Source of the DNA: Christiangramia sp.
GTDB taxonomy: Bacteria > Bacteroidota > Bacteroidia > Flavobacteriales > Flavobacteriaceae
Assembly: GCF_029937855.1 (NCBI RefSeq)
Contig: NZ_JAPYPC010000019.1
Span: 23,462-77,942 of the forward strand
Reading direction: 5' to 3'
Length of the DNA stretch: 54,481 nucleotides
Every line of letters starts with the position of its first letter. Within the stretch, counting starts at the first letter, position 1. Shown here piece by piece: positions 1-9,170 of the stretch. The notes beneath the pieces are model-generated. The model made no database searches. It was not told the origin of the DNA and saw only the letters and a list, made by a program, of their open reading frames with translations. A program made the translations under genes and the position numbers.

Positions 1-54
1 TGAGAAGTGAGAAGTGAGAAGTGAGAAGTGAGAAGTGAGAAGTGAGAAGTGAGA
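1..54. repeat. Heptanucleotide tandem repeat (TGAGAAG)n
   Basis: About seven and a half head-to-tail copies of the seven-base unit TGAGAAG run from the edge of the window and decay into an A-rich stretch. The array may extend to the left of the window. Similar seven-base arrays with a GTGA-like core occur at several other gene boundaries here. Confidence 0.9.
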
Positions 55-430
55 AAAATAAAAAGTTCCCAATTCAGAAAAAAATACTTTTGGCTCTTTA
101 TAGAATAATTTCGAACAGTTTGTGGTAATTAAGTAAGTGAAAATATTCTCCACTGCCTACTGCCAACTGAGAACCGCCAACTGAAACTCCCTCGTCATTT
201 CGAAGAAGCAAAACGAATGAAATAATATTTTTTTAACGAATTACCAACGTCTACCATCTATTGTTAATAATAGTGTTGAAATTAATAAGAGATCTCTCCC
301 TTTGGTCGAGATGACCTCAAAGCTGAGTGTCATTTTGAAGAAAAAAAGCAACTGAGAAATCTCCTGCCCTCCTTCACCAACCGCTGCTTCCTGCTAACAG
401 TTTATTTATAATTGACAACTGCCAACTAAA
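55..430. other. Gene-free spacer with a dispersed palindromic repeat
   Basis: No convincing gene is seen. The main content is a dispersed repeat at 289-363. Its left arm starts GAGATCTCTCC and ends GATGAC. Its right arm starts GTCATTTTGA and ends GAGAAATCTC, an approximate inverted copy of the left arm. A degraded single arm lies near 193-215. Short runs such as CTGCCAACTGAGAACCGCC near 157-180 and ACAACTGCCAACT near 415-427 look like decayed seven-base repeats. No clear hairpin-plus-T-run terminator for the minus-strand cluster was found. Confidence 0.6.
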
Positions 431-1825
431 TCACTGTCCCCTAAAGAAAATAACCGTACTCAGGGTTTTTAACATAATATTCAGATCAAGAAAAATCCCC
501 CGATGTTTTATATAATAGAGATCGTACTGAAGTTTTTCCAGACTGTCATCATAACAATCACCATAATTAGCCATTACCTGGGCCCAACCGGTTAGGCCAG
601 GTTTTACAATATGCCGTGTTTCATAAAAGGGTATAAGTTTAGAAAGTTCTTTAACAAAAACAGGTCTTTCCGGTCTGGGTCCAATTAAACTCATCTCTCC
701 TTTGAATACGTTATAAAACTGCGGAATTTCGTCTATTCGGGAACGTCTAAGAAATCTTCCAAATTTCGTAACCCTATAATCGTTCTTTTGAGCATATTGT
801 GGGCCAAGAATTTCGGCATCTTTTGTCATTGTTCTTAGTTTTATAATACTGAAGACCTTACCATGCTTTCCTACCCTGTCCTGTTTATAAAACAACTTTC
901 CCCGATTTCCGAAGATATTACCAATGATTATAAAAGGACTTATTACTATTCCAAAAAATATTCCTAACAGAGAAATTAGAATATCAAAAAATCGGAAAAT
1001 GAATTTATAGAACTTATTCTGATTGCTTCGGCTAAATGGAAAATACCTGTAAAAATCCTTATCTACATTCTGTACGGGAATTCTTCGGGTCACCTCCTCA
1101 TACACTTGTGTATAATCTCTAATTGGGAAACCTTGTTTCAAAAGTTCACTAAGCTCATTATACAAAGAAAACATTAAACCTTTCTGATAGGCGCTGGCCA
1201 CGACCACTTCATTAATATGATTTTCTTTTATTGCTTTTTGTAAATCCCTAACTTCAAAACGAAGAAGGTCTTCTCTCTTAAAATCTGCCCTAAATCTTTG
1301 ATCTGTATTGATGTAACCAACCACAAAATAATTAGGATCTGAAGTCTGAAGTGATTCCGCAATAAGTTTGATGTCAAAGGAATCCCCAACCACTAAAACC
1401 CTTTTATAAAATCTTGGAGATGAAATAAGGCTGATATACAGACTACGCCAAACCAGTAAAGCTCCGGCTACCGATAAATAGAAAAATAGAATTTGCAATC
1501 GGTTTTCAGGAAGACTTGGCGTGAGAAATGGGGTAAGCATATAAAAAAGTACGGTTAAACTGGTAGTTAACAGTACATTTTTCAGCACACTATCGAATCT
1601 ATCAGCCTTTTGAAGATCATAGAGTTCAAAGACACTGGCGAAAAAATTCAAATACACCAGAAATAATAGGGTCCAACTCCAATTATCTGAATCGATATGA
1701 AAGTAATCGAATTTAAAAATGATACCTACAACCGCCAGGCTTAGTAGAACCACCATCATATCAATAAGTCGTAAAAGGACTTTACGCTCTGAGATTTCAA
1801 AATGAAAAAGGGGCTTCTGAGGCAT
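431..1825 (-). CDS. Undecaprenyl-phosphate sugar phosphotransferase (WcaJ/WbaP-like)
   Basis: This enzyme starts polysaccharide synthesis by moving a sugar-1-phosphate from a nucleotide sugar to undecaprenyl phosphate at the inner membrane. The 464-residue protein has the usual long-form layout. An N-terminal half with about four membrane helices (residues 15-130) is followed by a Rossmann-like CoA-binding-type domain (LVVGDSFDIKLIAESL). The C-terminal bacterial sugar transferase domain (about 275-464) carries FFDILIS, KLRTM, RRSRIDEIPQFYNV and EMSLIGPRPERP, which hold the catalytic Asp-Glu pair and substrate site. It is the last gene of the minus-strand cluster and lies 38 bases after a GT4 gene. 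Which sugar it transfers cannot be read from sequence. Confidence 0.92.
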   Translation of the reverse strand: MPQKPLFHFEISERKVLLRLIDMMVVLLSLAVVGIIFKFDYFHIDSDNWSWTLLFLVYLNFFASVFELYDLQKADRFDSVLKNVLLTTSLTVLFYMLTPFLTPSLPENRLQILFFYLSVAGALLVWRSLYISLISSPRFYKRVLVVGDSFDIKLIAESLQTSDPNYFVVGYINTDQRFRADFKREDLLRFEVRDLQKAIKENHINEVVVASAYQKGLMFSLYNELSELLKQGFPIRDYTQVYEEVTRRIPVQNVDKDFYRYFPFSRSNQNKFYKFIFRFFDILISLLGIFFGIVISPFIIIGNIFGNRGKLFYKQDRVGKHGKVFSIIKLRTMTKDAEILGPQYAQKNDYRVTKFGRFLRRSRIDEIPQFYNVFKGEMSLIGPRPERPVFVKELSKLIPFYETRHIVKPGLTGWAQVMANYGDCYDDSLEKLQYDLYYIKHRGIFLDLNIMLKTLSTVIFFRGQ

Positions 1826-1863
1826 GACCGCTTAAGTTTCTGCTCGGGTTAAATATATAATTT

Positions 1864-2874
1864 TTAACCTAGCAATTCTAGCCATTTATATTTAACCTTA
1901 TTCCAGTCAAATTTGTCAGCTTCTTTTCTGGCATAAAGACTTATAGTTTCGGCAAGCTGGGGATCTTTTAAAAGTCTGTCAATTTCAGAAAACATTTGGT
2001 TTGCATTATTTGATCCTACCAAAATCCCATTTTCTCCATCTGAAATTAGATAAGGGATTCCACCAACATTCGTTGAAACTACGGGCAAGCCAAGCGCCAT
2101 TGCTTCAATCACACTTACGGGAGTATTATCAATGGAGGTTGTATTTAGAAAAATATCATAATTTTTAGACAATTCAATCCATTCCCTTTTTGCAAGCTTT
2201 CCCTTAAAAATTACCGGAAGTTTTTTTCTCTCGACCAATACCTCGAGTTTTTTTAGGCTTCCATCTTTTTCGGGACCCACCATACATAATTCGGCATTGG
2301 GATAAATTTGCAGCAATTTTTCGAGCACCAAAATTGCCATTTCGGGATTATAGACTTTATGAAATGCACGCACCCATAATAATTTAGGAATTAACTCCTT
2401 CCTTTTTTTAAAATTATATCTCGAAAGTTCTATGGAATTTGGAATGATCTTAATATGCTGAAAATGAAAATCTACCAGCTTATCTTTTAAAAAGGCTGAT
2501 GGAACCACATTTAACCTTGAATCCCTGAAAATTTGAAGAATCCTTTCCGAAGAATTCTTAAACTTTGCATCCAGATTTCCTCCGTGAAGAATAAAAATAT
2601 AAGGTACCGAGAAAGCCCTGCATAACCAACCACAGAGAACCGCATACCAGAAGTTTCTCGTGCTATAAGTATCTATTAAAACTAAATCTTTACGGTTGGA
2701 ATTTTTGATGGTAGCCCAAAGCATGTGAAACAACCTTAAAGCTTTTATTTTTGCAGAAGATACGGTCTTAAAAACGAATGGTTCATCACTTAATAATTTG
2801 GGCAAAGTATCTATACTCGTTGGGGTCGCGCCATGCTTTTCAAGTTTATTTCCTATATAAAGAATATGCTTCAT
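1864..2874 (-). CDS. Glycosyltransferase family 4
   Basis: This is a GT-B fold retaining glycosyltransferase, predicted to add one sugar to the lipid-linked glycan at the cytoplasmic face. It has 336 residues. The C-terminal Rossmann half shows the GT4 donor site: PKLLWVRAFHKVYNPEMAI, CMVGPEKDGSL, NTTSIDNTPVSVIEAMALGL and PVVSTNVGG, in which SVIEAMALG is the family's E-x7-E-like region. It is closely related along its whole length to the next gene upstream (2874-3887), with a shared N-terminal HILYIGN-like start and shared LLWVR and MVGPEKDG motifs, so the pair arose by tandem duplication. The two genes overlap by one base. Confidence 0.88.
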   Translation of the reverse strand: MKHILYIGNKLEKHGATPTSIDTLPKLLSDEPFVFKTVSSAKIKALRLFHMLWATIKNSNRKDLVLIDTYSTRNFWYAVLCGWLCRAFSVPYIFILHGGNLDAKFKNSSERILQIFRDSRLNVVPSAFLKDKLVDFHFQHIKIIPNSIELSRYNFKKRKELIPKLLWVRAFHKVYNPEMAILVLEKLLQIYPNAELCMVGPEKDGSLKKLEVLVERKKLPVIFKGKLAKREWIELSKNYDIFLNTTSIDNTPVSVIEAMALGLPVVSTNVGGIPYLISDGENGILVGSNNANQMFSEIDRLLKDPQLAETISLYARKEADKFDWNKVKYKWLELLG

Positions 2875-3887
2875 TAATTGAGAACTCTATTCCATTTTTC
2901 TTTAACCAGATCCCAGTCAAATTGATCAGCTTTAGCTTTCGCATTGAGACAGATCTTTTCTCCTTTTTCCGGGTTTTTCATTATGCGTATGATCTCTTCT
3001 GCCATAGCTTTTTCATCTTCTTCCGGAACCAGTATCCCGTCATGCCTATTCCTGATCAAAGCAGGCATCCCTCCTACATCTGTGCTCACAATCGCCAGTC
3101 CCAGACTCATGGCTTCTATTACACTTATAGGAGTATTATCTACAGAAGTGGTATTGATAAAAAAATCATAATTTGCCGAGAGTGCTGCCCAGTGTTTCTT
3201 TTTGAGCTTTCCGGTAAATCTGACATCCAGATCATATTTTTTCGCAAACTTCTTAGAGGAAGCCATTGTACCATCCTTCTCGGGACCAACCATACACAAA
3301 CTGGCATTTGGATAACTTTGTTGCAAAATCTGAAGCACTTTTAAAGCCATTAAGGGATTATAACGCTTCTGAAAGCGTCTTACCCATAATAACTTCGGAC
3401 GGAATTCGGTTCTTTTCCTAAAAGGGTATTTATCCGTTCTTATGGCATTGGGTATGATTTGGGTATTTTTAAAACCATGCTCCTGAAAGATATCATATAA
3501 GAATTTGGATGGTGCTATATTTACCCTGGAATTACCAAATAAAGTCTGACTAAGTTTTTTAGAGTTCTCCAACCTCTCAGGGAGATTTCCTCCATGTAGG
3601 ATAGGTATATACTCCAGACCAAAAAGCTCGCAGGTTTTTCCCACCAGGTAAGCGTAATAAAAGTTCATAGCCCCATAAGTATCGATCAGGACGATATCGG
3701 TAGTGCTTTTGTGCTTAGCGATAAGCCCCAACATTTCCGCCAGTCTTAAGGCCTTATTGTTTCTGGTAGAAGCTGTTTTTACCTTATAGCCTTCTTTCCG
3801 TAACATTTTACTGAAAAAAGAAATATAGGTAACAGTAAAACTATTCACCTGCAAGTCGTTTCCTATGTACAGGATTCTTTTTTTCAT
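2874..3887 (-). CDS. Glycosyltransferase family 4, paralogue of the next gene
   Basis: This 337-residue GT-B glycosyltransferase is a paralogue of the product of 1864-2874. Motifs are PKLLWVRRFQKRYNPLMALKV, CMVGPEKDGTM, NTTSVDNTPISVIEAMSLGL and AIVSTDVGGMPALI. The start at 3887 lies inside the 3' end of the polymerase gene (3841-5208), giving a 47-base overlap. That overlap is long for this cluster, but both reading frames look real. The coordinates are tight on both sides, so translational coupling is likely. The donor sugar is unknown. Confidence 0.88.
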   Translation of the reverse strand: MKKRILYIGNDLQVNSFTVTYISFFSKMLRKEGYKVKTASTRNNKALRLAEMLGLIAKHKSTTDIVLIDTYGAMNFYYAYLVGKTCELFGLEYIPILHGGNLPERLENSKKLSQTLFGNSRVNIAPSKFLYDIFQEHGFKNTQIIPNAIRTDKYPFRKRTEFRPKLLWVRRFQKRYNPLMALKVLQILQQSYPNASLCMVGPEKDGTMASSKKFAKKYDLDVRFTGKLKKKHWAALSANYDFFINTTSVDNTPISVIEAMSLGLAIVSTDVGGMPALIRNRHDGILVPEEDEKAMAEEIIRIMKNPEKGEKICLNAKAKADQFDWDLVKEKWNRVLN

Positions 3888-5208
3888 CTACTATATATAA
3901 TAAAGCAAGTCCATATACAAATGCTGGCAAGGCAATACGCATGGCAGAATGGTTAATGGTCATAAACCAGAAAGCAACAAAAGCCAGAAAATAGTAATTA
4001 TTCTTGAATTTAAACCAAAATGTAATTGGTACAAATATAAGAATACAAAGAGCAAAAACACCTAAAATTCCATGTTCAGCTAACAATCGGCTTAGTTCAT
4101 TATGACTGGCAATTCCAATCCCCAACTGTTCTTCTCTATACTCCTTTCCTTTCCCCACACCTATCCCTGTAATTGGATGATGATAAAATGCGGATAATTC
4201 TGTTTCTATAAGTTCTACTCTTCCGGTAGTAATATCATCTTCCATCTGCCCCATGGCATTTCTGTTAGTATACCTATTACCAATTAATCCTCCTGTTTCT
4301 AAAGAACTAAAAATCCAAACAGAAATAAATATTACTAGAACCCCTATAATTTTTAAGTTTAACTTTTTTATTGTTTTATCATTCTGTTTAAAATAAAATA
4401 AAATTAAAAATGCAATTACACATAAGATAGCTGTGACAATACCACCACGAGAAAAGCTAACCACTCCTCTATAGCCTACCATTATTAACAAAAGAGCATC
4501 TATAATATTTATTTTAAAATTTTTAATAGTGAACAAACGGGTGCTTAATAAAAATACTGCCAATCCCATGATAGTGGAAATTTGATTAGGACCAAATCCT
4601 CCGGTAGAGGCATAATTCCCCGAAAAACTAATCATTACGTCATCCAGACTTGGAGTATAAAATAGAAGGTACACCGCCTGAGCGATTACAGGCATTAATA
4701 GCATTACTAAAACGCGCTGAAAATCTTCCTTTTTAATTTTTTTATAATAACAGTAGAGCGCAGAAACTCCAAGGCAAACAGGACCGGCTAGGTTAAAAGC
4801 CACTTGTTTCCTGAATTCAAATTCATAGCTCATCGTAAAAGTAACCATTACCACCCCTGGAAACAGGATTAGTAAATAGATCCAGAAAGGTACTGTCTTG
4901 GAACTAGCGCCTTTAAAGAACATTCCAATAATTAAAAATATAATAACCGCATATTTTCCGGTTTCATAAAAAATTACTGCACTGGTCTGCCTAAAAAAAA
5001 CTTCCCCTCCTGCTATATATGCCGCAGCCATCAAAGCCTCATTACCCCTGTTTTTTCTATCAATAATTATAAAAAGGAAAGAAGCAATGATACCCGCCAG
5101 AATAATCTTGGCTAAAGATGGAAATACATAAATCAGAAAACCATATCCCAAATGTAATAGTAACATTTTGAGATAAAATTGGTTATTAACAGTATCATTT
5201 CTAATCAT
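3841..5208 (-). CDS. O-antigen ligase/polymerase family membrane protein (Wzy/WaaL-like)
   Basis: This 455-residue integral membrane protein has about eleven to twelve hydrophobic helices and a longer periplasmic loop in its C-terminal half, the layout of the Wzy_C (O-antigen ligase) family. Family signatures are VSFSRGGIVTAIL in a central helix and ASHNELSRLLAEHGILG after the loop, where the His and nearby Arg residues are functionally important in known members. It may polymerise repeat units or ligate finished chains to a lipid or protein acceptor; the two roles cannot be separated by sequence. It lies between GT4 genes and overlaps the upstream one by four bases. Confidence 0.85.
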   Translation of the reverse strand: MIRNDTVNNQFYLKMLLLHLGYGFLIYVFPSLAKIILAGIIASFLFIIIDRKNRGNEALMAAAYIAGGEVFFRQTSAVIFYETGKYAVIIFLIIGMFFKGASSKTVPFWIYLLILFPGVVMVTFTMSYEFEFRKQVAFNLAGPVCLGVSALYCYYKKIKKEDFQRVLVMLLMPVIAQAVYLLFYTPSLDDVMISFSGNYASTGGFGPNQISTIMGLAVFLLSTRLFTIKNFKINIIDALLLIMVGYRGVVSFSRGGIVTAILCVIAFLILFYFKQNDKTIKKLNLKIIGVLVIFISVWIFSSLETGGLIGNRYTNRNAMGQMEDDITTGRVELIETELSAFYHHPITGIGVGKGKEYREEQLGIGIASHNELSRLLAEHGILGVFALCILIFVPITFWFKFKNNYYFLAFVAFWFMTINHSAMRIALPAFVYGLALLYIVDEKKNPVHRKRLAGE

Positions 5209-6248
5209 AAATTTTTACAAAATTGTAAATAATCTGGTATCACCGACTGAGCTGAAAATTTCTCTAAAACCCTTTCCCGGAATTCTCTTGAATCCTTCTC
5301 TGCTCTGTCTGAATCTATCAGATATTCTTTAATAGCAGCCGCCATTCCCTTTACATCTCCCACAGAAACAATACTGGCATTTTCTCCTACTATATTTCTG
5401 CAGGCTCCAACATCTGTAGAAACTACAGGTATTCCTGCAATACCATATTCCAAAATAACCATAGGCATTCCCTCAGAGTTTGAACTTAGAACTCCAACCT
5501 GCATTTTATTTAAAATCGGACCTGGGTCTAATACCCCCCCATGGTACTTAACATAAGACCTTTTATTAAATTCCCTATTCAATTCGTTTGAATAATCATC
5601 TCCAAACTCCTGTCCAATCAAATGAAGGTTAATTTTAATTTCATTCGACACAAGGTCGCATGCATCTAAAAGAAGTTTATGATTCTTAACCGGTTTTAGG
5701 TTAGCTATACATATTACATTCAAACCGGTATTATTTTTTATTCTTCTGTCATCCTTTCCTAAAACAAAATTAACAAGACATATAGATTTTCTTGCCTTCA
5801 GTTGATCATTAGCCCATTCTTTTAGTTCCTGATTAACTGAAATTATTCCATCGAAAAACCAGGAAAAAAGAATTAAGAGTTTCTTTCTATATAAGGACAT
5901 TTCCTTACTAGCACCATAATGATTATGCCAAATGAGCTTAAATTTGCTTCCGGTAAGTTTACACAGTACTGCATAGAACCACGAGGTCCCATGCGCATGA
6001 ACAATATCTATATCGTGGTACTGTAGGAGTTTTTTAAATTTCAATATGCTTTTTTTGTCAAAGACCTTTTCTCTCCTTAAAAAATAATATTTTACCTCCT
6101 TATTTAAAAGCTTTATAAAATCACCTTCTTCCCTGGTAGTGATCAAAAATGATTCCTGTCCAAAATCAATTAGAGAATTCGCATAATTAACCGCCATTCG
6201 CTCTGCCCCACCTGGATTTAAAGTATCTATCAACTGCAGGATCTTCAT
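5205..6248 (-). CDS. Glycosyltransferase family 4
   Basis: This is a 347-residue GT-B retaining glycosyltransferase. The N-terminal acceptor half contains IDTLNPGGAERMAVNYANSL, the glycine-rich loop typical of GT4, and VHAHGTSWFYAVL. The C-terminal donor half contains VICIANLKPVKNHKLLLDA, HLIGQEFGDDY and the E-x7-E region SNSEGMPMVILEYGIAGIPV. It overlaps both neighbours by four bases (ATGA-type coupling) with the polymerase gene downstream and another GT4 gene upstream. Acceptor and donor are unknown. Confidence 0.9.
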   Translation of the reverse strand: MKILQLIDTLNPGGAERMAVNYANSLIDFGQESFLITTREEGDFIKLLNKEVKYYFLRREKVFDKKSILKFKKLLQYHDIDIVHAHGTSWFYAVLCKLTGSKFKLIWHNHYGASKEMSLYRKKLLILFSWFFDGIISVNQELKEWANDQLKARKSICLVNFVLGKDDRRIKNNTGLNVICIANLKPVKNHKLLLDACDLVSNEIKINLHLIGQEFGDDYSNELNREFNKRSYVKYHGGVLDPGPILNKMQVGVLSSNSEGMPMVILEYGIAGIPVVSTDVGACRNIVGENASIVSVGDVKGMAAAIKEYLIDSDRAEKDSREFRERVLEKFSAQSVIPDYLQFCKNL

Positions 6249-7351
6249 AGTAATTTTTTGATTTCAGCTTTGAATTTTTCCAGAGTATAAACCTGGGACC
6301 ATTGCTGGGCTTTTACTGAAATTCTATTAAGTTTCATCTCATCAGATAGAAGACCTTTAATTTTTTGAACGGCCAAATTGACTTCCGGTTCAATTATAAT
6401 GCCTCTCTTACCAAACCCTAACATCCAGAAAACACAGGAAACAGAGGTAGCTACAGGAATACAACCAAAGAACATTCCTTCTGCCAGTGCTTTGGGCCAG
6501 CCTTCGCTTTTTGATGGTAAAATGGAAAAATGCGAATTTTTATAAGCGTTCATAATCACCTGAGCATTTTGATTTCCATGTAATATAATATTACTTCCCA
6601 GACCATGATCTTCAACATATTTACAGATACTTTCTTCCATTTTACCCGATCCATAAATATCCAAAAAAACTTTACATCCATCTTGTAGGAGTTTATGAAT
6701 TATCTGAACCGCTAATAGCGGCCTTTTACCTTCAGAAAGTGTCCCCACAAAAATAAATTTTAGTGGAAGTGAAAAATCTTTCAAATAATTGTCACGCTTA
6801 GATTCTGAATAACTTGCGGTAAAAAAGGGAATTATATTATTAGACTGGCTAGGCCACTCTCCATATACCAGAACATTCGCTTTTTGGGTTAAGAATTCAT
6901 TCCTTAGAATCCATTTCTGAAATCGATAAGTCCAGGGTTGTTTACTTTTAGGATCCCAATTGCCTGCATACTTGATAGTTTTAGACTTTCCTGGAAAAAG
7001 TATCTGAACCAATGCCGCTAATAATCCTATATTACCGGGACATCTAATGTGTATATGATCTGTTTTATGCATTGCCCTGTAAATTTCTAAAACAATAACA
7101 GGCATTCGAAAAAAAGAAACTACAGAGGTTTGAAATGAAGTGAAACTAATTGACTTAATAGGCACAAATTCCACATTCTTTCTATCATAGCTGCTATCAA
7201 TAGCAGCTTTTTTGTTTTTCAAAGGAGCAATAATTGTAACTTCATTTACAAAATCAAACCATATATTCATTTCCCGTATATATGGGGAATAGGAAAAATA
7301 AGTGTTTTTTCCCTCAAAATGTTCGGCATGTGTAAATACGGTAAAATGCAT
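6245..7351 (-). CDS. Glycosyltransferase family 4
   Basis: This 368-residue GT-B glycosyltransferase has a C-terminal donor half with KFIFVGTLSEGKRPLLAVQI, FLDIYGSGKMEESI and LPSKSEGWPKALAEGMFFGC, the last being the GT4 E-x7-E region. The N-terminal half is less conserved (NIWFDFVNEVTIIAPL, DHIHIRCPGNIGLL) and resembles GT4 enzymes of flavobacterial capsule clusters. The start lies five bases after the stop of the upstream methyltransferase gene. Its 3' end overlaps the next GT4 gene by four bases. Confidence 0.88.
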   Translation of the reverse strand: MHFTVFTHAEHFEGKNTYFSYSPYIREMNIWFDFVNEVTIIAPLKNKKAAIDSSYDRKNVEFVPIKSISFTSFQTSVVSFFRMPVIVLEIYRAMHKTDHIHIRCPGNIGLLAALVQILFPGKSKTIKYAGNWDPKSKQPWTYRFQKWILRNEFLTQKANVLVYGEWPSQSNNIIPFFTASYSESKRDNYLKDFSLPLKFIFVGTLSEGKRPLLAVQIIHKLLQDGCKVFLDIYGSGKMEESICKYVEDHGLGSNIILHGNQNAQVIMNAYKNSHFSILPSKSEGWPKALAEGMFFGCIPVATSVSCVFWMLGFGKRGIIIEPEVNLAVQKIKGLLSDEMKLNRISVKAQQWSQVYTLEKFKAEIKKLL

Positions 7352-7356
7352 TAATT

Positions 7357-8154
7357 TTATTTAAGTCTCATAAGCATGGTTAAATGCATACATTTAAACA
7401 TATGCTTATCATTTAGCTTAGATAATTCCCAGTCAGTTAGATGCCACTTTTTGCTAATTCTTTCTTTTTTGTGTTTTTCAAGTGGTAAAAGATTGATCAA
7501 AAACAACCATTTTGTTTTACCTAAAATAGCACGCCTATCCAATATTTTAAATTCCTGAGAATATTTATAATATACTTTTTTAGAAAAAGGCCATTCCCAC
7601 TCCTTATCGGTTTGAAAAGGCCTGTACAATGCTCTTAGGAGCTGAACCGGCTTACTCGTGGTAAGAGGGTCATAACTTATTATTCTCCCCCCAGGTTTTA
7701 GTTTTTGCTTCAGCTTACTAATTAATTCCTCGGTATTTCTAAAATGATGCAGTACACCATAAGCATATATAAGATCAAAATCTTTTTCTTTAAAGTCGGG
7801 AGAAAGAAAATCCATAGAATATACCTCAACATTAGGTAATTGACTGAAGCGTTTGCCGAGTATCTTTATAGCCTTTTCGCTTAAATCTATACCTACATAT
7901 TTTTTTGCATTTTTTGCCATATGAAAAGACAAAGAATTTCCCTCATAACAACCCAGGTCTAAGACTTTCATTTCATTTAGATTTCCAAGCCAATCTAAAT
8001 GCAGATCATATATCTCCTTTTCTAGACCTATATTTTTCCTGAAAGCATTTAAAGTACTATTTCTAAAGTAATACCAAATTTTGGTGACAAAATTTTTTTC
8101 TTTTTTGTCATAGAAAGCTTTTTGCTTACTTATCATATCCTTCATTTCTTCCAT
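7357..8154 (-). CDS. Class I SAM-dependent methyltransferase
   Basis: This 265-residue cytoplasmic methyltransferase has a Rossmann SAM site: motif I VLDLGCYEGNSLSFHMA (about residues 65-80), acidic motif II VGIDLSEKAI, motif III FDLIYAYGVLHHF and KLKPGGRIISYDP. The C-terminal cap is Trp-, Lys- and Leu-rich. Its place among glycosyltransferases suggests O- or N-methylation of a glycan or sugar precursor, but the substrate is not evident. Met1 and Met4 are both possible starts. Confidence 0.85.
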   Translation of the reverse strand: MEEMKDMISKQKAFYDKKEKNFVTKIWYYFRNSTLNAFRKNIGLEKEIYDLHLDWLGNLNEMKVLDLGCYEGNSLSFHMAKNAKKYVGIDLSEKAIKILGKRFSQLPNVEVYSMDFLSPDFKEKDFDLIYAYGVLHHFRNTEELISKLKQKLKPGGRIISYDPLTTSKPVQLLRALYRPFQTDKEWEWPFSKKVYYKYSQEFKILDRRAILGKTKWLFLINLLPLEKHKKERISKKWHLTDWELSKLNDKHMFKCMHLTMLMRLK

Positions 8155-8175
8155 GCGAATAGCTTTCGGTTAAAT

Positions 8176-9162
8176 TTATCTGAATATAAAGTTATAAAGG
8201 TCGTACAGATTATATTTAATGGATGATTTCCAGGTTAGATTTTTTTTGCCGGTTTTTACTTCATCACCATCATAGACCACATAATGCTCGTCATTAATTT
8301 TATTCATATTCAGATGGTGCATCCCTCGACCAAACCATTTAATCGAATCAGATTTATATAATTGGTTGGAAAGAACTTTTTCGAATTTCTTCTCCCTTAA
8401 TTTATATAAGGAAACACCAGTACCATATCCCTCTTTGTTATTCTGAAAAGGTATAAACCATTCACCATTAACTTCAAAAAAGTTTCCCGCTGGTCTAATT
8501 TCATTTCCCTTTTTAATTTTGAACGATGCATCTTTATCCCATTTTCCAAATAGTGAATCAGATCTAAAAATTTGCTGGTTCCAGTTTTCATCGATCCCGG
8601 TGATAAGATTTATAGTATCCGACATCAGGATCGCAGGATCCTTTAATTTAATATTTTTTATTAAGGTATCAGTAATCTTCCATTCCAGTGGAAAATTAAC
8701 TGCTTTATATAAAATAACCTGATTAATTGCCGCCGATTCAGGCAGGATATAGTAGTCTTGTTTATATTTAAATATCTGCGGAAAAGATAAATGAAAAGAT
8801 TCTTCTATTACGTTCCCTTTATAACTATAATTCAACCCATCCGGTGATTGAAACAAAGCAATCTTTGCCGGCCCCTCTTCTTCCTGATGCTCAAAAAAAA
8901 GATAATAAATGCCATCCTCATAAAACAGAAAAGGATCAGCGAGAAATCTGGTTGAAGAACTAGTTATTCTGTTAAGGGAATCATGGCTAATTATATTTCT
9001 TTCAGAAGGGAATATTTTTTGAAGTGGAGTATCGATCGTTCTGAAACCGATAGACCACCCATTACTCTCTGCTGACACAAATGGATATCTATAGTTAAAA
9101 ACAACCAGCACCACGAGAAAGAACGCTAGTAAAAATAGAATTGATTTGATCCACTTTCTCAT
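8176..9162 (-). CDS. Membrane-anchored protein with a five-bladed-propeller (GINT1 N-terminal-like) domain
   Basis: This 328-residue protein has one N-terminal membrane helix (SILFLLAFFLVVLVVF, residues 7-22), so most of it probably lies on the periplasmic or outer face. The rest resembles the N-terminal domain shared by bacterial polysaccharide-cluster proteins and plant glucosamine inositolphosphorylceramide transferase, a GH43-like beta-propeller fold. Recognisable blades include RFLADPFLFYEDGIYYLFFE, SFHLSFPQIFKYKQDYYILP and IRPAGNFFEVNGEWFIPFQN. An Asp in ADPFLF and a Glu in LPESA sit where GH43 catalytic residues would be. It may bind or trim the glycan outside the cytoplasm. No catalytic role is established from sequence. 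Confidence 0.7.
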   Translation of the reverse strand: MRKWIKSILFLLAFFLVVLVVFNYRYPFVSAESNGWSIGFRTIDTPLQKIFPSERNIISHDSLNRITSSSTRFLADPFLFYEDGIYYLFFEHQEEEGPAKIALFQSPDGLNYSYKGNVIEESFHLSFPQIFKYKQDYYILPESAAINQVILYKAVNFPLEWKITDTLIKNIKLKDPAILMSDTINLITGIDENWNQQIFRSDSLFGKWDKDASFKIKKGNEIRPAGNFFEVNGEWFIPFQNNKEGYGTGVSLYKLREKKFEKVLSNQLYKSDSIKWFGRGMHHLNMNKINDEHYVVYDGDEVKTGKKNLTWKSSIKYNLYDLYNFIFR

Positions 9163-9170
9163 TCTAATAT

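Noticed and set aside
1-54. CRISPR array
   Set aside because: The repeats are seven bases long and directly adjacent with no spacers; no cas genes occur in the window.
2778-3344. Plus-strand open frame of 188 codons
   Set aside because: It lies antisense to two well-supported GT4 genes, has no domain-like sequence and has low-complexity Phe/Ile/Tyr composition. It is a shadow of the coding strand.
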